NCBI GenBank assembly: GCA_960531495.1
Contig: OY482855.1
Location: 2,108,001-2,172,000, forward strand
Direction: 5' to 3'
Source of the DNA: Zeus faber
Taxonomy: Eukaryota > Chordata > Actinopteri > Zeiformes > Zeidae
DNA: 64,000 nt
In this document: positions 31,732-42,900 of the stretch, in pieces
Layout of the letters: every line of letters begins with the position of its first letter
Numbering within the stretch: the stretch's first letter is position 1
Made by a program: the position numbers and the translations under genes
Notes under the pieces: generated by a model
What the model saw: only the letters and a program-made list of their open reading frames with translations
Database searches by the model: none
What the model was told of the DNA's origin: nothing

Positions 31732-33000
31732 ATGACCGATCACATTGAAACAAACTCTGCGACCGGGAAAATGGATCACGTACGGCTGAATGAAGAAGCA
31801 AACGCACCAAAAGGTGGCGGCGAAGCAGACAGAAGCTATGGAAAAGAGCTTACAGTCTGTGTGGAACTGCAAGGGGAGGAAAGTATTACGACGACGGAAT
31901 TGATGAAGAACGTGCGAGAGCTCTGCGGCGGTTTACTAGCTTGCCGCACCACCGGAGATCGACGATACGAACTTACAATGAGTGACCAAAGAGGGAAAGA
32001 TCGCCTGCTGGAGGGATTCAAGATTGGAGAGGTAAGAATAATAGCCAGAGAATTGAGGAATGACGAGATGGTCGTTTCCTTCCTCAACCTCCCGGCTTAT
32101 ATTACTGACGACGAAATACTGGGGAAGCTACATGGTTGGGGCGTGTCGGCCACCTCGCCGATTAAGCGCAGAATGTGGCCAGGAACCCGTATTGCGGACG
32201 GTACACGGTTTATGAGAGTAAAATTCAATAAATTAGTTCAGAGTCTTCCATACTCTGCAAAGTTTCACACTGCCATAGGGCCAGAGTACTTCCGCGTCAT
32301 TCACGATAGACAATCAAAGGTCTGCCGCCTCTGTATACAGCCTGGACATATCCTACGGGAATGTCCGGAGTTCTTCTGTCGCAAATGTGGATTGCAAGGA
32401 CACTTTGCGAGAGAGTGCAAAAGTGCCAAGAAATGTGACCTGTGTCATAACACTTGGAATGAATGTGACTGCAATAAGAGCGAGGAGGACGGCGGCGCTC
32501 CGCTGGTGACGACGGCCGCTTCAACCGATAGGCAAGGCGAACTGCATAGCGAGGATGAAAATAAAATGGAGACTGAGACGGGGCAGGCGGATGTGAGGGA
32601 TGAAACTCAACCTGCAGTGGCGGGTAGTATGAACCAAGCAAGCGAGGTGAGGCTAGATCTGAGCCCCGGCTCTGACGAGGAGAGCGGAGCGAGACGAGGA
32701 GCGAGGCTGAAGGCGGAGGTGGGAGGGGAGGTGCTAGCCTTGGGAGTGGGCCCCACCCCCGCTCCTACCCCGCTGCTGCTGAAGCAAATCAGAGATCCTG
32801 CATCTGAGATGGGAATGATGAATAGGTCATCATCTCAGTCCCAGCCCCTCCAGCGACTGCCTCTTGATAACCTGATCTCAAGTGCAAGTGAGGCCGAATC
32901 CGAGATAGACTTGTCTCATATGAACAGAATTGGGAAAAGGCTAAGTGAAAAGCAGATGAGAAGGAGAAGCAAGAGAAACAAAGACAGACTTAATAACTAA
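31732..33000 (+). CDS. ORF1: LINE ORF1 protein (Tx1-type, zinc-knuckle RNA-binding)
   Basis: A protein of 422 residues from the ATG at 31,732 (MTDHIETNSATGKMDHVRLN). This start is chosen over the upstream GTG because it is the first ATG of the open frame. It would bind the element's RNA and form the ribonucleoprotein used for retrotransposition. An RRM-like region with VVSFLNLPAYITDDEI lies at about residues 100-185. Three Cys-rich knuckles follow at about 198-246: CRLCIQPGHILREC, CRKCGLQGHFAREC and CDLCHNTWNECDC. The first two are canonical C-x2-C-x4-H-x4-C and the third is a variant. The C-terminal half is acidic, then Ser-, Arg- and Lys-rich, and probably disordered, ending in a basic RRRSKRNKDRL tail. 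The TAA stop is directly followed by an ATG of a 14-codon frame. Lengths and knuckles agree with Tx1-group ORF1. No breaks. Confidence 0.88.
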   Translation: MTDHIETNSATGKMDHVRLNEEANAPKGGGEADRSYGKELTVCVELQGEESITTTELMKNVRELCGGLLACRTTGDRRYELTMSDQRGKDRLLEGFKIGEVRIIARELRNDEMVVSFLNLPAYITDDEILGKLHGWGVSATSPIKRRMWPGTRIADGTRFMRVKFNKLVQSLPYSAKFHTAIGPEYFRVIHDRQSKVCRLCIQPGHILRECPEFFCRKCGLQGHFARECKSAKKCDLCHNTWNECDCNKSEEDGGAPLVTTAASTDRQGELHSEDENKMETETGQADVRDETQPAVAGSMNQASEVRLDLSPGSDEESGARRGARLKAEVGGEVLALGVGPTPAPTPLLLKQIRDPASEMGMMNRSSSQSQPLQRLPLDNLISSASEAESEIDLSHMNRIGKRLSEKQMRRRSKRNKDRLNN

Positions 33001-33037
33001 ATGTCGAAAATCATACTCTCTTCTCAGTGTGACTCTT

Positions 33038-36000
33038 ATGATTAGCTTCACTACTCTAAATGCTAACGGCCTGCGCTCAAAATCGAAAATAGATTCTGTA
33101 CTGCAAACTTTGAACTCGGATGTAGTCTGCCTGCAAGAAACTTGGTGGGACCAGGAGCATCACGACTATGTGGCGAACCAGAGAAACAAGCAGGTATTTT
33201 CAAACCACGGGTCAGCAAGATCATGCGGGGTGGCAATCATATCTAAGATTGCTTTAGGCATGAGTGCTGAAGAGATATACAAAGACGATCAAGGCAGAGT
33301 ATTAATTGTAGATTTTTCACTTAATAAACAACGATATAGAATAATTAACATATATGCACCAAACAATGAAAATCATAGAAAGCAGTTTTTTATTGAATTA
33401 AAGAAATGGTACGGAAACAATGTAATAATAACTGGAGACTTTAATGTGGCTCTAACAAAAATGGACGTGTCAGTAAACAATACCTTCAAGAGTGACGCCA
33501 GTCGAACAACCCTAATGAATTTGATAAATCACCATAACCTAGTAGAAATGTGGAGAATCTCAAACCCTTTGAAGCGGGACTTCTCGAGAAGGCAGATTGT
33601 AAAGGGGGTCCTCAAACAGTCCAGAATCGATCTCTGTCTGGCTTCCTCCAGCATTATCAGAGACATTAACAAAATTAAATATGAGTTCAATAGCTGGAGC
33701 GATCACGCATCTTTATATTGGCAATTAGGGGACGATGGAAGGCCCAGAGGTGGGGGCATCTGGTGCTTCAATGCCAGTCTCCTTGAGGACCAAACCTTCA
33801 AAAAAAAGATAAGGAATCTACTGAGCAATATAACAGATGAATTAGCTATAGAAGGAAACTACATTAAATCATGGGACGATGTAAAAAGACGAATTAAGAG
33901 AGCCTGTATAAATTATAGTAAAGAGAAAGGATGGCGGGAAGGAATGGAGGAGAGAACATTAAGGGACCTCCTCGCAAAAGAAATTACATTACTTGACCAT
34001 GACCCTGACAGAAGTTGTGCAAAATTTGAAGAATATGAAGCTAAACTTCACTCTTTTGAAAAGAAAAGATGCATAGGAGCAGCTGTTAGAAGTAGATTTA
34101 AAAATATCACAGATGGGGAGAAATGTACAGCTTTTTTCCTTGGCCTAGAAAAAAAAAACCAAAACAAAGCCAGAATGGGTCCGATTGAAAATAGTAAGGG
34201 GGAAATAATAGTTGAGCAGGAAGACATACTGGACGAAATACATAGGTATTACGAGAACCTCTTTACTAGTAACAGCTCCAATCCAAAACAAACTAAAGAA
34301 ATACTGGAATGTATTGATAGGGAAATAAATCACATCGACAAAGAAGAGTGCGACACGGTAATCACATTAGCGGAAGTAGAACTGGCAATAGATGGACTAA
34401 ATAAGAACAAAAGCCCAGGCCCAGACGGAATCTCGACAGAGTTCTACCAGTGCTTCAAAGCCCAGCTGGCCCCCTTGCTGCTAAAACTTTACACTAGTAT
34501 TAGAGTAAACCAGACAACTCCGGACTCCCTCACAAAAGGTATCATCACAATTGTATTTAAGAATAAAGGATGCCGGAACCAACTGAAAAACTATAGGCCA
34601 ATTAGCCTACTCAATTCAGATTATAAGATTCTGGCAAAAATTCTGGCTAATAGACTTAAAGCAGTAATAGGCTCAATCATCAGCAATACGCAAACTTACA
34701 GTATCCCAGGCAGAGATATTACAGACTCCATCAATACAATTAGGGATACAGTAAAAACAATGACTATGCAGAGGGGCCTGCTGCTTGGAGTAGACCTAGA
34801 AAAAGCTTTTGACAGGGTTGAGCATCCGTTCCTCTGGTCCGTAATGGAAAAGTTCGGCTTCGGAGCAAAGTTCATCGATTGGATCAAGGTGTTATATCGA
34901 AGTGCGAGTAGCAGGGTGAAATGCAACGGACTTCTCACCAGGGACATTCGGATCGAGAGGTCTGTGAGACAGGGATGCCCCCTTTCAGCTCTGCTATACA
35001 CCCTGGTCGCAGAACCCCTCGCACTCCTAATACTGAAAGACAAAAATATAAAAGGTATCTTAACGCCAAATGGCAACAAAACCAAAATAGTCCAATATGC
35101 AGACGACATTAATATCATGGTCTCGGATGGTGACAGCATAGACCATGTCTTCAAACACCTAGGGGCCTATGAGAAAGCCTCTGGCGCAAGAATCAATAAA
35201 GAAAAATCTGCAATAATGTTCTGCGGTAAGAATCAAAAAACGATAAACAAATGGGGCCTTAAAGAGACCACAGGGTGCAGAGAAATCTTGGGTGTGTACA
35301 TTGGGAAAGACGAGAGTGAAGCAAGAGATAAAACATGGAAGAGTGTGATAATTAAAATACAGTGTACCTTGAACCTGTGGAGGGCGAGGGGGCTTAGTCT
35401 AAAAGGAAAGGTAATAGTATCTAATGCCTTAGTGCTGTCAAAAATTAATCATGCTTTGGGAACCTGTGAGCTGCCCGATTGGGCACTAAATTCATTGAAC
35501 GGTGAGATATCCTCCTTTCTTTGGAAGGGTAAGGGAAATATGATCGCCCACAGGACGTTAATTGCTAATAAACGGGAGGGGGGATTAGGGCTGATTGACA
35601 TTGGTGCCAAAAGAGACGCACTGAGGGTTAAATTGATAGGGAAATTCTTGGATTCGACCAGGCAGTATCCCTGGGAGGACGCACTCGCAGGCTACCTGGC
35701 GGAGTTTGGGGAGAGGAGCAAATACAATCTCTGTACCCACTACCCCAGAAAAACCTACAGTGGCCTGCCGGGCTTCTACCAGGAGGTGCTGGAGGCATGG
35801 GGAAGGATACTCCCCCACCTCAGACCCGAGTGCAGTAAAAAAGAGCATGTGCTGCAGTTACCTTTCCTCTCGAATCCATGCTTCACCTATAATGGGAGAA
35901 ACCTCGTCAGCAGTCACTTGACGGCAGCAGGCCTAACAAGAGTGGGACAGGTGACCGACCACAAAGGGAACTTTGATATAGGGAATGTACTTTGGGAATT

Positions 36001-36832
36001 AGACAGATGGAAGGTGCAATACAGGGAAAAACTGATTGTCTCTTTCGGGGAAAAATTTGATCAAAGCCTACGACCTGAGTGGCGAGGCATGCTCAAAGAG
36101 AAAGGACCCAAGGTGCAGGATGATGCCCTGAACTTCCTCCTGTGCCTTAGAGGAAAATTCCCCACCATCCAATCAGTGAAAACCAGAGACTGGTATAGAT
36201 TACTCATTTCAAAGATTGTGACAATTCCAGCTTCAGAAAAGGCCTGGTCAAGGATATTTCCTGGCTATTCAATTAGAAATATATGGAACAACATGGAAAT
36301 CCCTTTTGCCACATCAGCCATCTTCCACCTGGATTTCAAGATAAGGCACAGGAGGATTTTTACTGGCATCATCCTGCATCAAATACACAAAGACTTGCAC
36401 AAGAGGGAGTGTGCGGTCTGCATGGAAGAAGCAGAAGACATTGAGCACCTGTTCCTTAGGTGCACGGCCCTCACGAACTATAGGGAGAGGGTCAAGAGCC
36501 TACTGGTGGAACATTGTGGCCTTAGGAGACTAACAGGGCTTACATGGGACTGGGCCTACATGTTTGGCCCCCCCCCCAAAACAAAGAGTCCAACGGAAAA
36601 CTTACTGATAAACACTGTGCTGGCATTTGCCAGGCGCGCAACATGGACAAGAAGGAACTTGGCACTATATGAGGGTAGAGACGTAAGCATACAAAGCCTC
36701 TTTGGAAACTCACTAAAAGCCCACCTATCGTTGGTATATGGAGGAAACAAAGACCTTTTTGTAAGCCAATTCATGCAACAAACTACCCTACTCCAGGAAA
36801 CTGAATGCCACTCTCTCTCCTTCGCATTCTGA
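33038..36832 (+). CDS. ORF2: LINE ORF2 protein (endonuclease and reverse transcriptase)
   Basis: A protein of 1,264 residues from the first ATG at 33,038 (MISFTTLNANGLRSK). It nicks the target DNA and reverse-transcribes the element RNA from the nick. Residues 1-230 form an apurinic-endonuclease-like nuclease: TLNANGL, LQETWW near 33, GDFN near 133, SRIDLCL near 195, and SDHASL with the catalytic Asp and His near 220. The reverse transcriptase spans about 440-750: SPGPDGIS, KNYRPISLLNSDYKILAKIL, LLLGVDLEKAFDRVEHPF, VRQGCPLSALLYTLVAEPLA and the catalytic YADD near 686. A CCHC knuckle, CAVCMEEAEDIEHLFLRC, lies near 1,124. The blocks resemble the Tx1 group rather than mammalian L1. The frame is uninterrupted and all visible catalytic motifs are present. 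It starts 37 nt after the ORF1 stop, in another frame. Confidence 0.92.
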   Translation: MISFTTLNANGLRSKSKIDSVLQTLNSDVVCLQETWWDQEHHDYVANQRNKQVFSNHGSARSCGVAIISKIALGMSAEEIYKDDQGRVLIVDFSLNKQRYRIINIYAPNNENHRKQFFIELKKWYGNNVIITGDFNVALTKMDVSVNNTFKSDASRTTLMNLINHHNLVEMWRISNPLKRDFSRRQIVKGVLKQSRIDLCLASSSIIRDINKIKYEFNSWSDHASLYWQLGDDGRPRGGGIWCFNASLLEDQTFKKKIRNLLSNITDELAIEGNYIKSWDDVKRRIKRACINYSKEKGWREGMEERTLRDLLAKEITLLDHDPDRSCAKFEEYEAKLHSFEKKRCIGAAVRSRFKNITDGEKCTAFFLGLEKKNQNKARMGPIENSKGEIIVEQEDILDEIHRYYENLFTSNSSNPKQTKEILECIDREINHIDKEECDTVITLAEVELAIDGLNKNKSPGPDGISTEFYQCFKAQLAPLLLKLYTSIRVNQTTPDSLTKGIITIVFKNKGCRNQLKNYRPISLLNSDYKILAKILANRLKAVIGSIISNTQTYSIPGRDITDSINTIRDTVKTMTMQRGLLLGVDLEKAFDRVEHPFLWSVMEKFGFGAKFIDWIKVLYRSASSRVKCNGLLTRDIRIERSVRQGCPLSALLYTLVAEPLALLILKDKNIKGILTPNGNKTKIVQYADDINIMVSDGDSIDHVFKHLGAYEKASGARINKEKSAIMFCGKNQKTINKWGLKETTGCREILGVYIGKDESEARDKTWKSVIIKIQCTLNLWRARGLSLKGKVIVSNALVLSKINHALGTCELPDWALNSLNGEISSFLWKGKGNMIAHRTLIANKREGGLGLIDIGAKRDALRVKLIGKFLDSTRQYPWEDALAGYLAEFGERSKYNLCTHYPRKTYSGLPGFYQEVLEAWGRILPHLRPECSKKEHVLQLPFLSNPCFTYNGRNLVSSHLTAAGLTRVGQVTDHKGNFDIGNVLWELDRWKVQYREKLIVSFGEKFDQSLRPEWRGMLKEKGPKVQDDALNFLLCLRGKFPTIQSVKTRDWYRLLISKIVTIPASEKAWSRIFPGYSIRNIWNNMEIPFATSAIFHLDFKIRHRRIFTGIILHQIHKDLHKRECAVCMEEAEDIEHLFLRCTALTNYRERVKSLLVEHCGLRRLTGLTWDWAYMFGPPPKTKSPTENLLINTVLAFARRATWTRRNLALYEGRDVSIQSLFGNSLKAHLSLVYGGNKDLFVSQFMQQTTLLQETECHSLSFAF

Positions 36833-36960
36833 TAGGATAGAGAATGGGAGAAAAAGGGAAAACATGTATTTCCCAAGTGTTTAAAAATGTTTTCTTGGCA
36901 TAATTGTTACTGTTGATGATTCTGTATTTTTATATTTAAAAAAAAAAAAAAAAAAAAAAA
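36833..36960 (+). other. LINE 3' UTR and poly(A) tail
   Basis: A 3' UTR of about 105 bp, then A(23) from 36,938. It contains aaaacatgtattt at 36,859-36,871, which matches the satellite flank directly after the tail (acatgtatttgtcg at 36,961) over its last 10 bases. Confidence 0.8.
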
Positions 36961-39900
36961 ACATGTATTTGTCGAGGTATGAGCATTTTCAGAACATTGG
37001 ACGGTTTTGCTGTCTAGCTGAATTAGAGAAACACCGAACCATTGTCTCTTCAGAGGTGAATGATTCAGAATGCTGCAGTACAGCATAGAAATGTTATTAA
37101 TATGATGAACTATTATGTGCTTCCTAAGTTTTTCTCTAAGATTTCTATGCCCATCTAACAAGTATTTGTGGAGTTAGGATCATTTTCATCATAGTGTGCA
37201 CATGTGGGAAAAAACGCATTTTCAGCCGATTTAAACGTCGAAAAGGGGAATTGGTTAAACGCTTCAGTCATTACTCTGTGTGACAGTGTCAGACAGTTTA
37301 AATACAATGGTGAACTAGTATATCCTGCTAAAGTGTTGTTTGTCAAACAGTTTTAGGCCCATGTAAAATGTATTTGTCGAGTTATGATCATTTTCATCAT
37401 TGTGTGCACATGTGGGAAAAAACGCATTTTCAGCCGATTTAAACGTCGAAAAGGGGAATTGGTTAAACGCTTCAGTCATTACTCTGTGTGACAGTGTCAG
37501 ACAGTTTAAATACAATGGTGAACTAGTATATGCTGCTAAAGTGTTGTTTGTCAAACAGTTTTGGGCCCATGTAAAATGTATTTGTCGAGTTATGATCATT
37601 TTCATCATTATGTGTACATGTGGGAAAAAACGCATTTTCAGCCGATTTAAACGTCGAAAAGGGGAATTGGTTAAACGCTTCAGTCATAACTCTATGTGAC
37701 AGTGTCAGACAGTTTAAATACAATGGTGAACTAGTATATGCTGCTAAAGCGTTGTTTGTCAAACAGTTTTAGGCCCATACAACATGTATTTATCGAGGTA
37801 TGAGCATTTTCAGAACATTGGACGGTTTGCTGTCTAGCTGAATCAGAGAAACACCGAACCATTGTCTCTTCAGAGGTGAATGATTCAGAATGCTGCAGTA
37901 CAGCATAGAAATTTAATTAATATGATGAACTATTATGTGCTTCTTAAGTGTTTCTCACAGATTTCTAGGCCCATCTAACATGTATTTGTGGAGTTATGAT
38001 CATTCTCATCATTGTGTGCACATGTGGGAAAAAACGCATTTTCAGCCGATTTAAACGTCGAAAAGGGGAATTGGTTAAACGCTTCAGTCATTACTCTGTG
38101 TGACAGTGTCAGACAGTTTAAATACATTGGTGAACTAGTATATGCTGCTAAAGTGTTGTTTGTCAACCAGTTTTAGGCCCATCTAACATGTATTTGTCGA
38201 GTTATGATCATTTTCATCATTATGTGTACATGTGGGAAAAAACGCATTTTCAGCCGATTTAAACGTCGAAAAGGGGAATTGGTTAAACGCTTCAGTCATA
38301 ACTCTATGTGACAGTGTCGGACAGTTTAAATACAATGGTGAACTAGTATATGCTGCTAACGCGTTGTTTGTCAAACAGTTTTAGGCCCATACAACATGTA
38401 TTTATCGAGGTATGAGCATTTTCAGAACATTGGACGGTTTGCTGTCTAGCTGAATTAGAGAAACACCGAACCATTGTCTCTTCAGAGGTGAATGATTCAG
38501 AATGCTGCAGTACAGCATAGAAATTTTATTAATATGATGAACTATTATGTGCTTCCTAAGTTTTTATCTCAGATTTCTATGCCCATCTAACATGTATTTC
38601 TGGAGTTATGATCATTTTCAGAACTTGTGACGGTTTGCTGTCTAACTGAATTAGAGAAACACCGAACCATTGTCTCTTCAGAGGTGAATGATTCAGAATG
38701 CTGCAGTACAGCATAGAAATTTAATTAATATGATGAACTATTATGTGCTTCTTAAGTGTTTCTCACAGATTTCTAGGCCCATCTAACATGTATTTGTGGA
38801 GTTATGATCATTCTCATCATTGTGTGCACATGTGGGAAAAAACGCATTTTCAGGCGATTTAAACGTCGAAAAGGGGAATCGGTTAAACGCTTCAGTCATT
38901 ACTCTGTGTGACAGTGTCAGACAGTTTAAAGACAATGGTGAACTAGTATATGCTGCTAAAGTGTTGTTTGTCAAACAGTTTTAGGCCCATGTAAAATGTA
39001 TTTGTCGAGTTATGATCATTTTCATCATTGTGTGCACATGTGGGAAAAAACGCATTTTCAGCCGATTTAAACGTCGAAAAGGGGAATTGGTTAAACGCTT
39101 CAGTCATTACTCTGTGTGACAGTGTCAGACAGTTTAAATACAATGGTGAACTAGTATATGCTGCTAAAGTGTTGTTTGTCAACCAGTTTTAGGCCCATCT
39201 AACATGTATTTGTCGAGTTATGATCATTTTCATCATTATGTGTACATGTGGGAAAAAACGCATTTTCAGCCGATTTAAACGTCGAAAAGGGGAATTGCTT
39301 AAACGCTTCAGTCATTACTCTGCGTGACAGTGTCAGACAGTTTAAATACAATGGTGAACTAGTATATGCTGCTAAAGCGTTGTTTGTCAAACAGTTTTAG
39401 GCCCATACAACATGTATTTGTCGAGGTATGAGCATTTTCAGAACATTGGACGGTTTGCTGTCTAGCTGAATTAGAGAAACACCGAACCATTGTCTCTTCA
39501 GAGGTGAATGATTCAGAATGCTGCAGTACAGCATAGAAATGTTATTAATATGATGAACTATTATGTGCTTCCTAAGTTTTTCTCTAAGATTTCTATGCCC
39601 ATCTAACATGTATTTGTGGAGTTAGGATCATTTTCATCATAGTGTGCACATGTGGGAAAAAACGCATTTTCAGCCGATTTAAACGTCGAAAAGGGGAATT
39701 GGTTAAACGCTTCAGTCATTACTCTGTGTGACAGTGTCAGACAGTTTAAATACAATGGTGAACTAGTATATCCTGCTAAAGTGTTGTTTGTCAAACAGTT
39801 TTAGGCCCATGTAAAATGTATTTGTCGAGTTATGATCATTTTCATCATTGTGTGCACATGTGGGAAAAAACGCATTTTCAGCCGATTTAAACGTCGAAAA

Positions 39901-42900
39901 GGGGAATTGGTTAAACGCTTCAGTCATTACTCTGTGTGACAGTGTCAGACAGTTTAAATACAATGGTGAACGAGTATATGCTGCTAAAGTGTTGTTTGTC
40001 AAACAGTTTTGGGCCCATGTAAAATGTATTTGTCGAGTTATGATTATTTTCATCATTGTGTGCACATGTGGGAAAAAACGCATTTTCAGCCGATTTAAAC
40101 GTCGAAAAGGGGAATTGGTTAAACGCTTCAGTCATTACTCTGTGTGACAGTGTCAGACAGTTTGAATACAATGGTGAACTAGTATATGCTGCTAAAGTGT
40201 TGTTTGTCAACCAGTTTTAGGCCCATCTAACATGTATTTCTCGAGTTATGATCATTTTCATCATTATGTGTACATGTGGGAAAAAATGCTTTTTCAGCCG
40301 ATTTAAACATCGAAAAGGGGAATTGGTTAAACGCTTCAGTCATAACTCTGTGTGACAGTGTCAGACAGTTTAAATACAATGGTGAACTAGTATATGCTGC
40401 TAAAGCGTTGTTTGTCAACCAGTTTTAGGCCCATACAACATGTATTTGTCGAGGTATGAGCATTTTCAGAACATTGGACGGTTTGCTGTCAAACTGAATT
40501 AGAGAAACACCGAACCATTGTCTCTTCAGAGGTGAATAATTCAGAATGCTGCAGTACAGCATAGAAATTTTATTAATGTGATGAACTATTATGTGCTTCC
40601 TAAGTTTTTCTCTCAGATTTCTATGCCCATCTAACATGTATTTCTGGAGTTATGATCATTTTCAGAACATTGGACGGTTTGCTGTCTAACTGAATTAGAG
40701 AAACACCGAACCATTGTCTCTTCAGAGGTGAATGATTCAGAATGCTGCAGTACAGCATAGAAATTTAATTAATATGATGAACTATTATGTGCTTCTTAAG
40801 TGTTTCTCACAGATTTCTAGGCCCATCTAACATGTATTTGTGGAGTTATGATCATTCTCATCATTGTGTGCATATGTGGGAAAAAACGCATTTTCAGGCG
40901 ATTTAAACGTCGAAAAGGGGAATCGGTTAAACGCTTCAGTCATTACCCTGTGTGACAGTGTCAGACAGTTTAAAGACAATGGTGAACTAGTATATGCTGC
41001 TAAAGTGTTGTTTGTCAAACAGTTTTAGGCCCATGTAAAATGTATTTGTCGAGTTATGATCATTTTCATCATTGTGTGCACATGTGGGAAAAAACGCATT
41101 TTCAGCCGATTTAAACGTCGAAAAGGGGAATTGGTTAAACGCTTCAGTCATTACTCTGTGTGACAGTGTCAGACAGTTTAAATACAATGGTGAACTAGTA
41201 TATGCTGCTAAAGTGTTGTTTGTCAACCAGTTTTAGGCCCATCTAACATGTATTTGTCGAGTTATGATCATTTTCATCATTATGTGTACATGTGGGAAAA
41301 AACGCATTTTCAGCCGATTTAAACGTCGAAAAGGGGAATTGCTTAAACGCTTCAGTCATTACTCTGCGTGACAGTGTCAGACAGTTTAAATACAATGGTG
41401 AACTAGTATATGCTGCTAAAGCGTTGTTTGTCAAACAGTTTTAGGCCCATACAACATGTATTTGTCGAGGTATGAGCATTTTCAGAACATTGGACGGTTT
41501 GCAGTCTAGCTGAATTAGAGAAACACCGAACCATTGTCTCTTCAGAGGGGAATGATTCAGAATGCTGCAGTACAGCATAGAAATTTAATTAATATGATGA
41601 ACTATTATGTGCTTCCTAAGTTTTTCTCTCAGATTTCTATGCCCATCTAACATGTATTTCTGGAGTTATGATCATTTTCAGAACTTGTGACGGTTTGCTG
41701 TCTAACTGAATTAGAGAAACACCGAACCATTGTCTCTTCAGAGGTGAATGATTCAGAATGCTGCAGTACAGCATAGAAATTTAATTAATATGATGAACTA
41801 TTATGTGCTTCTTAAGTGTTTCTCACAGATTTCTAGGCCCATCTAACATGTATTTGTGGAGTTATGATCATTTTCATCATTGTGTGCACATGTGGGAAAA
41901 AACGCATTTTCAGCCGATTTAAACGTCGAAAAGGGGAATTGGTTAAACGCTTCAGTCATTACTCTGTGTGACAGTGTCAGACAGTTTAAATACAATGGTG
42001 AACTAGTATATGCTGCTAAAGCGTTGTTTGTCAAACAGTTTTAGGCCCATACAACATGTATTTATCGAGGTATGAGCATTTTCAGAACATTGGACGGTTT
42101 GCTGTCTAGCTGAATCAGAGAAACACCGAACCATTGTCTCTTCAGAGGTGAATGATTCAGAATGCTGCAGTACAGCATAGAAATTTTATTAATATGATGA
42201 ACTATTATGTGCTTCCTAAGTTTTTCTCTCAGATTTCTATGCCCATCTAACATGTATTTCTGGAGTTATGATCATTTTCAGAACTTGTGACGGTTTGCTG
42301 TCTAACTGAATTAGAGAAACACCGAACCATTGTCTCTTCAGAGGTGAATGATTCAGAATGCTGCAGTACAGCATAGAAATTTAATTAATATGATGAACTA
42401 TTATGTGCTTCTTAAGTGTTTCTCACAGATTTCTAGGCCCATCTAACATGTATTTGTGGAGTTATGATCATTCTCATCATTGTGTGCACATGTGGGAAAA
42501 AACGCATTTTCAGGCGATTTAAACGTCGAAAAGGGGAATCGGTTAAACGCTTCAGTCATTTCTCTGTGTGACAGTGTCAGACAGTTTAAATACAATGGTG
42601 AACTAGTATATGCTGCTAAAGCGTTGTTTGTCAAACAGTTTTAGGCCCATACAACATGTATTTGACGAGGTATGAGCATTTTCAGAACATTGGACGGTTT
42701 GCTGTCTAGCTGAATTAGAGAAACACCGAACCATTGTCTCTTCAGAGGGGAATGATTCAGAATGCTGCAGTACAGCATAGAAATTTAATTAATATGATGA
42801 ACTATTATGTGCTTCCTAAGTTTTTCTCTCAGATTTCTATGCCCATCTAACATGTATTTCTGGAGTTATGATCATTTTCAGAACTTGTGACGGTTTGCTG

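Larger units (their letters stand above)
31527..36960 (+). mobile_element. Tx1-like non-LTR retrotransposon (LINE), apparently full length
   Basis: Structure: 5' UTR of about 205 bp, ORF1 (31,732-33,000), ORF2 (33,038-36,832), 3' UTR of about 105 bp and a poly(A) of 23 bases. The ORF1 zinc knuckles, the apurinic-endonuclease-type nuclease, the reverse transcriptase sequence blocks and the C-terminal CCHC in ORF2 match the Tx1 group of the L1 superfamily, many members of which insert at specific targets. Both frames are uninterrupted, so it looks recent and possibly active. It sits in the A/B satellite at an A|B monomer boundary, with no target duplication seen and about 14-16 bp of satellite missing. 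Confidence 0.88.

Noticed and set aside
33001-36832. Smaller frames on the minus strand inside the LINE
   Set aside because: Shadows of the long, motif-rich ORF2 on the plus strand.
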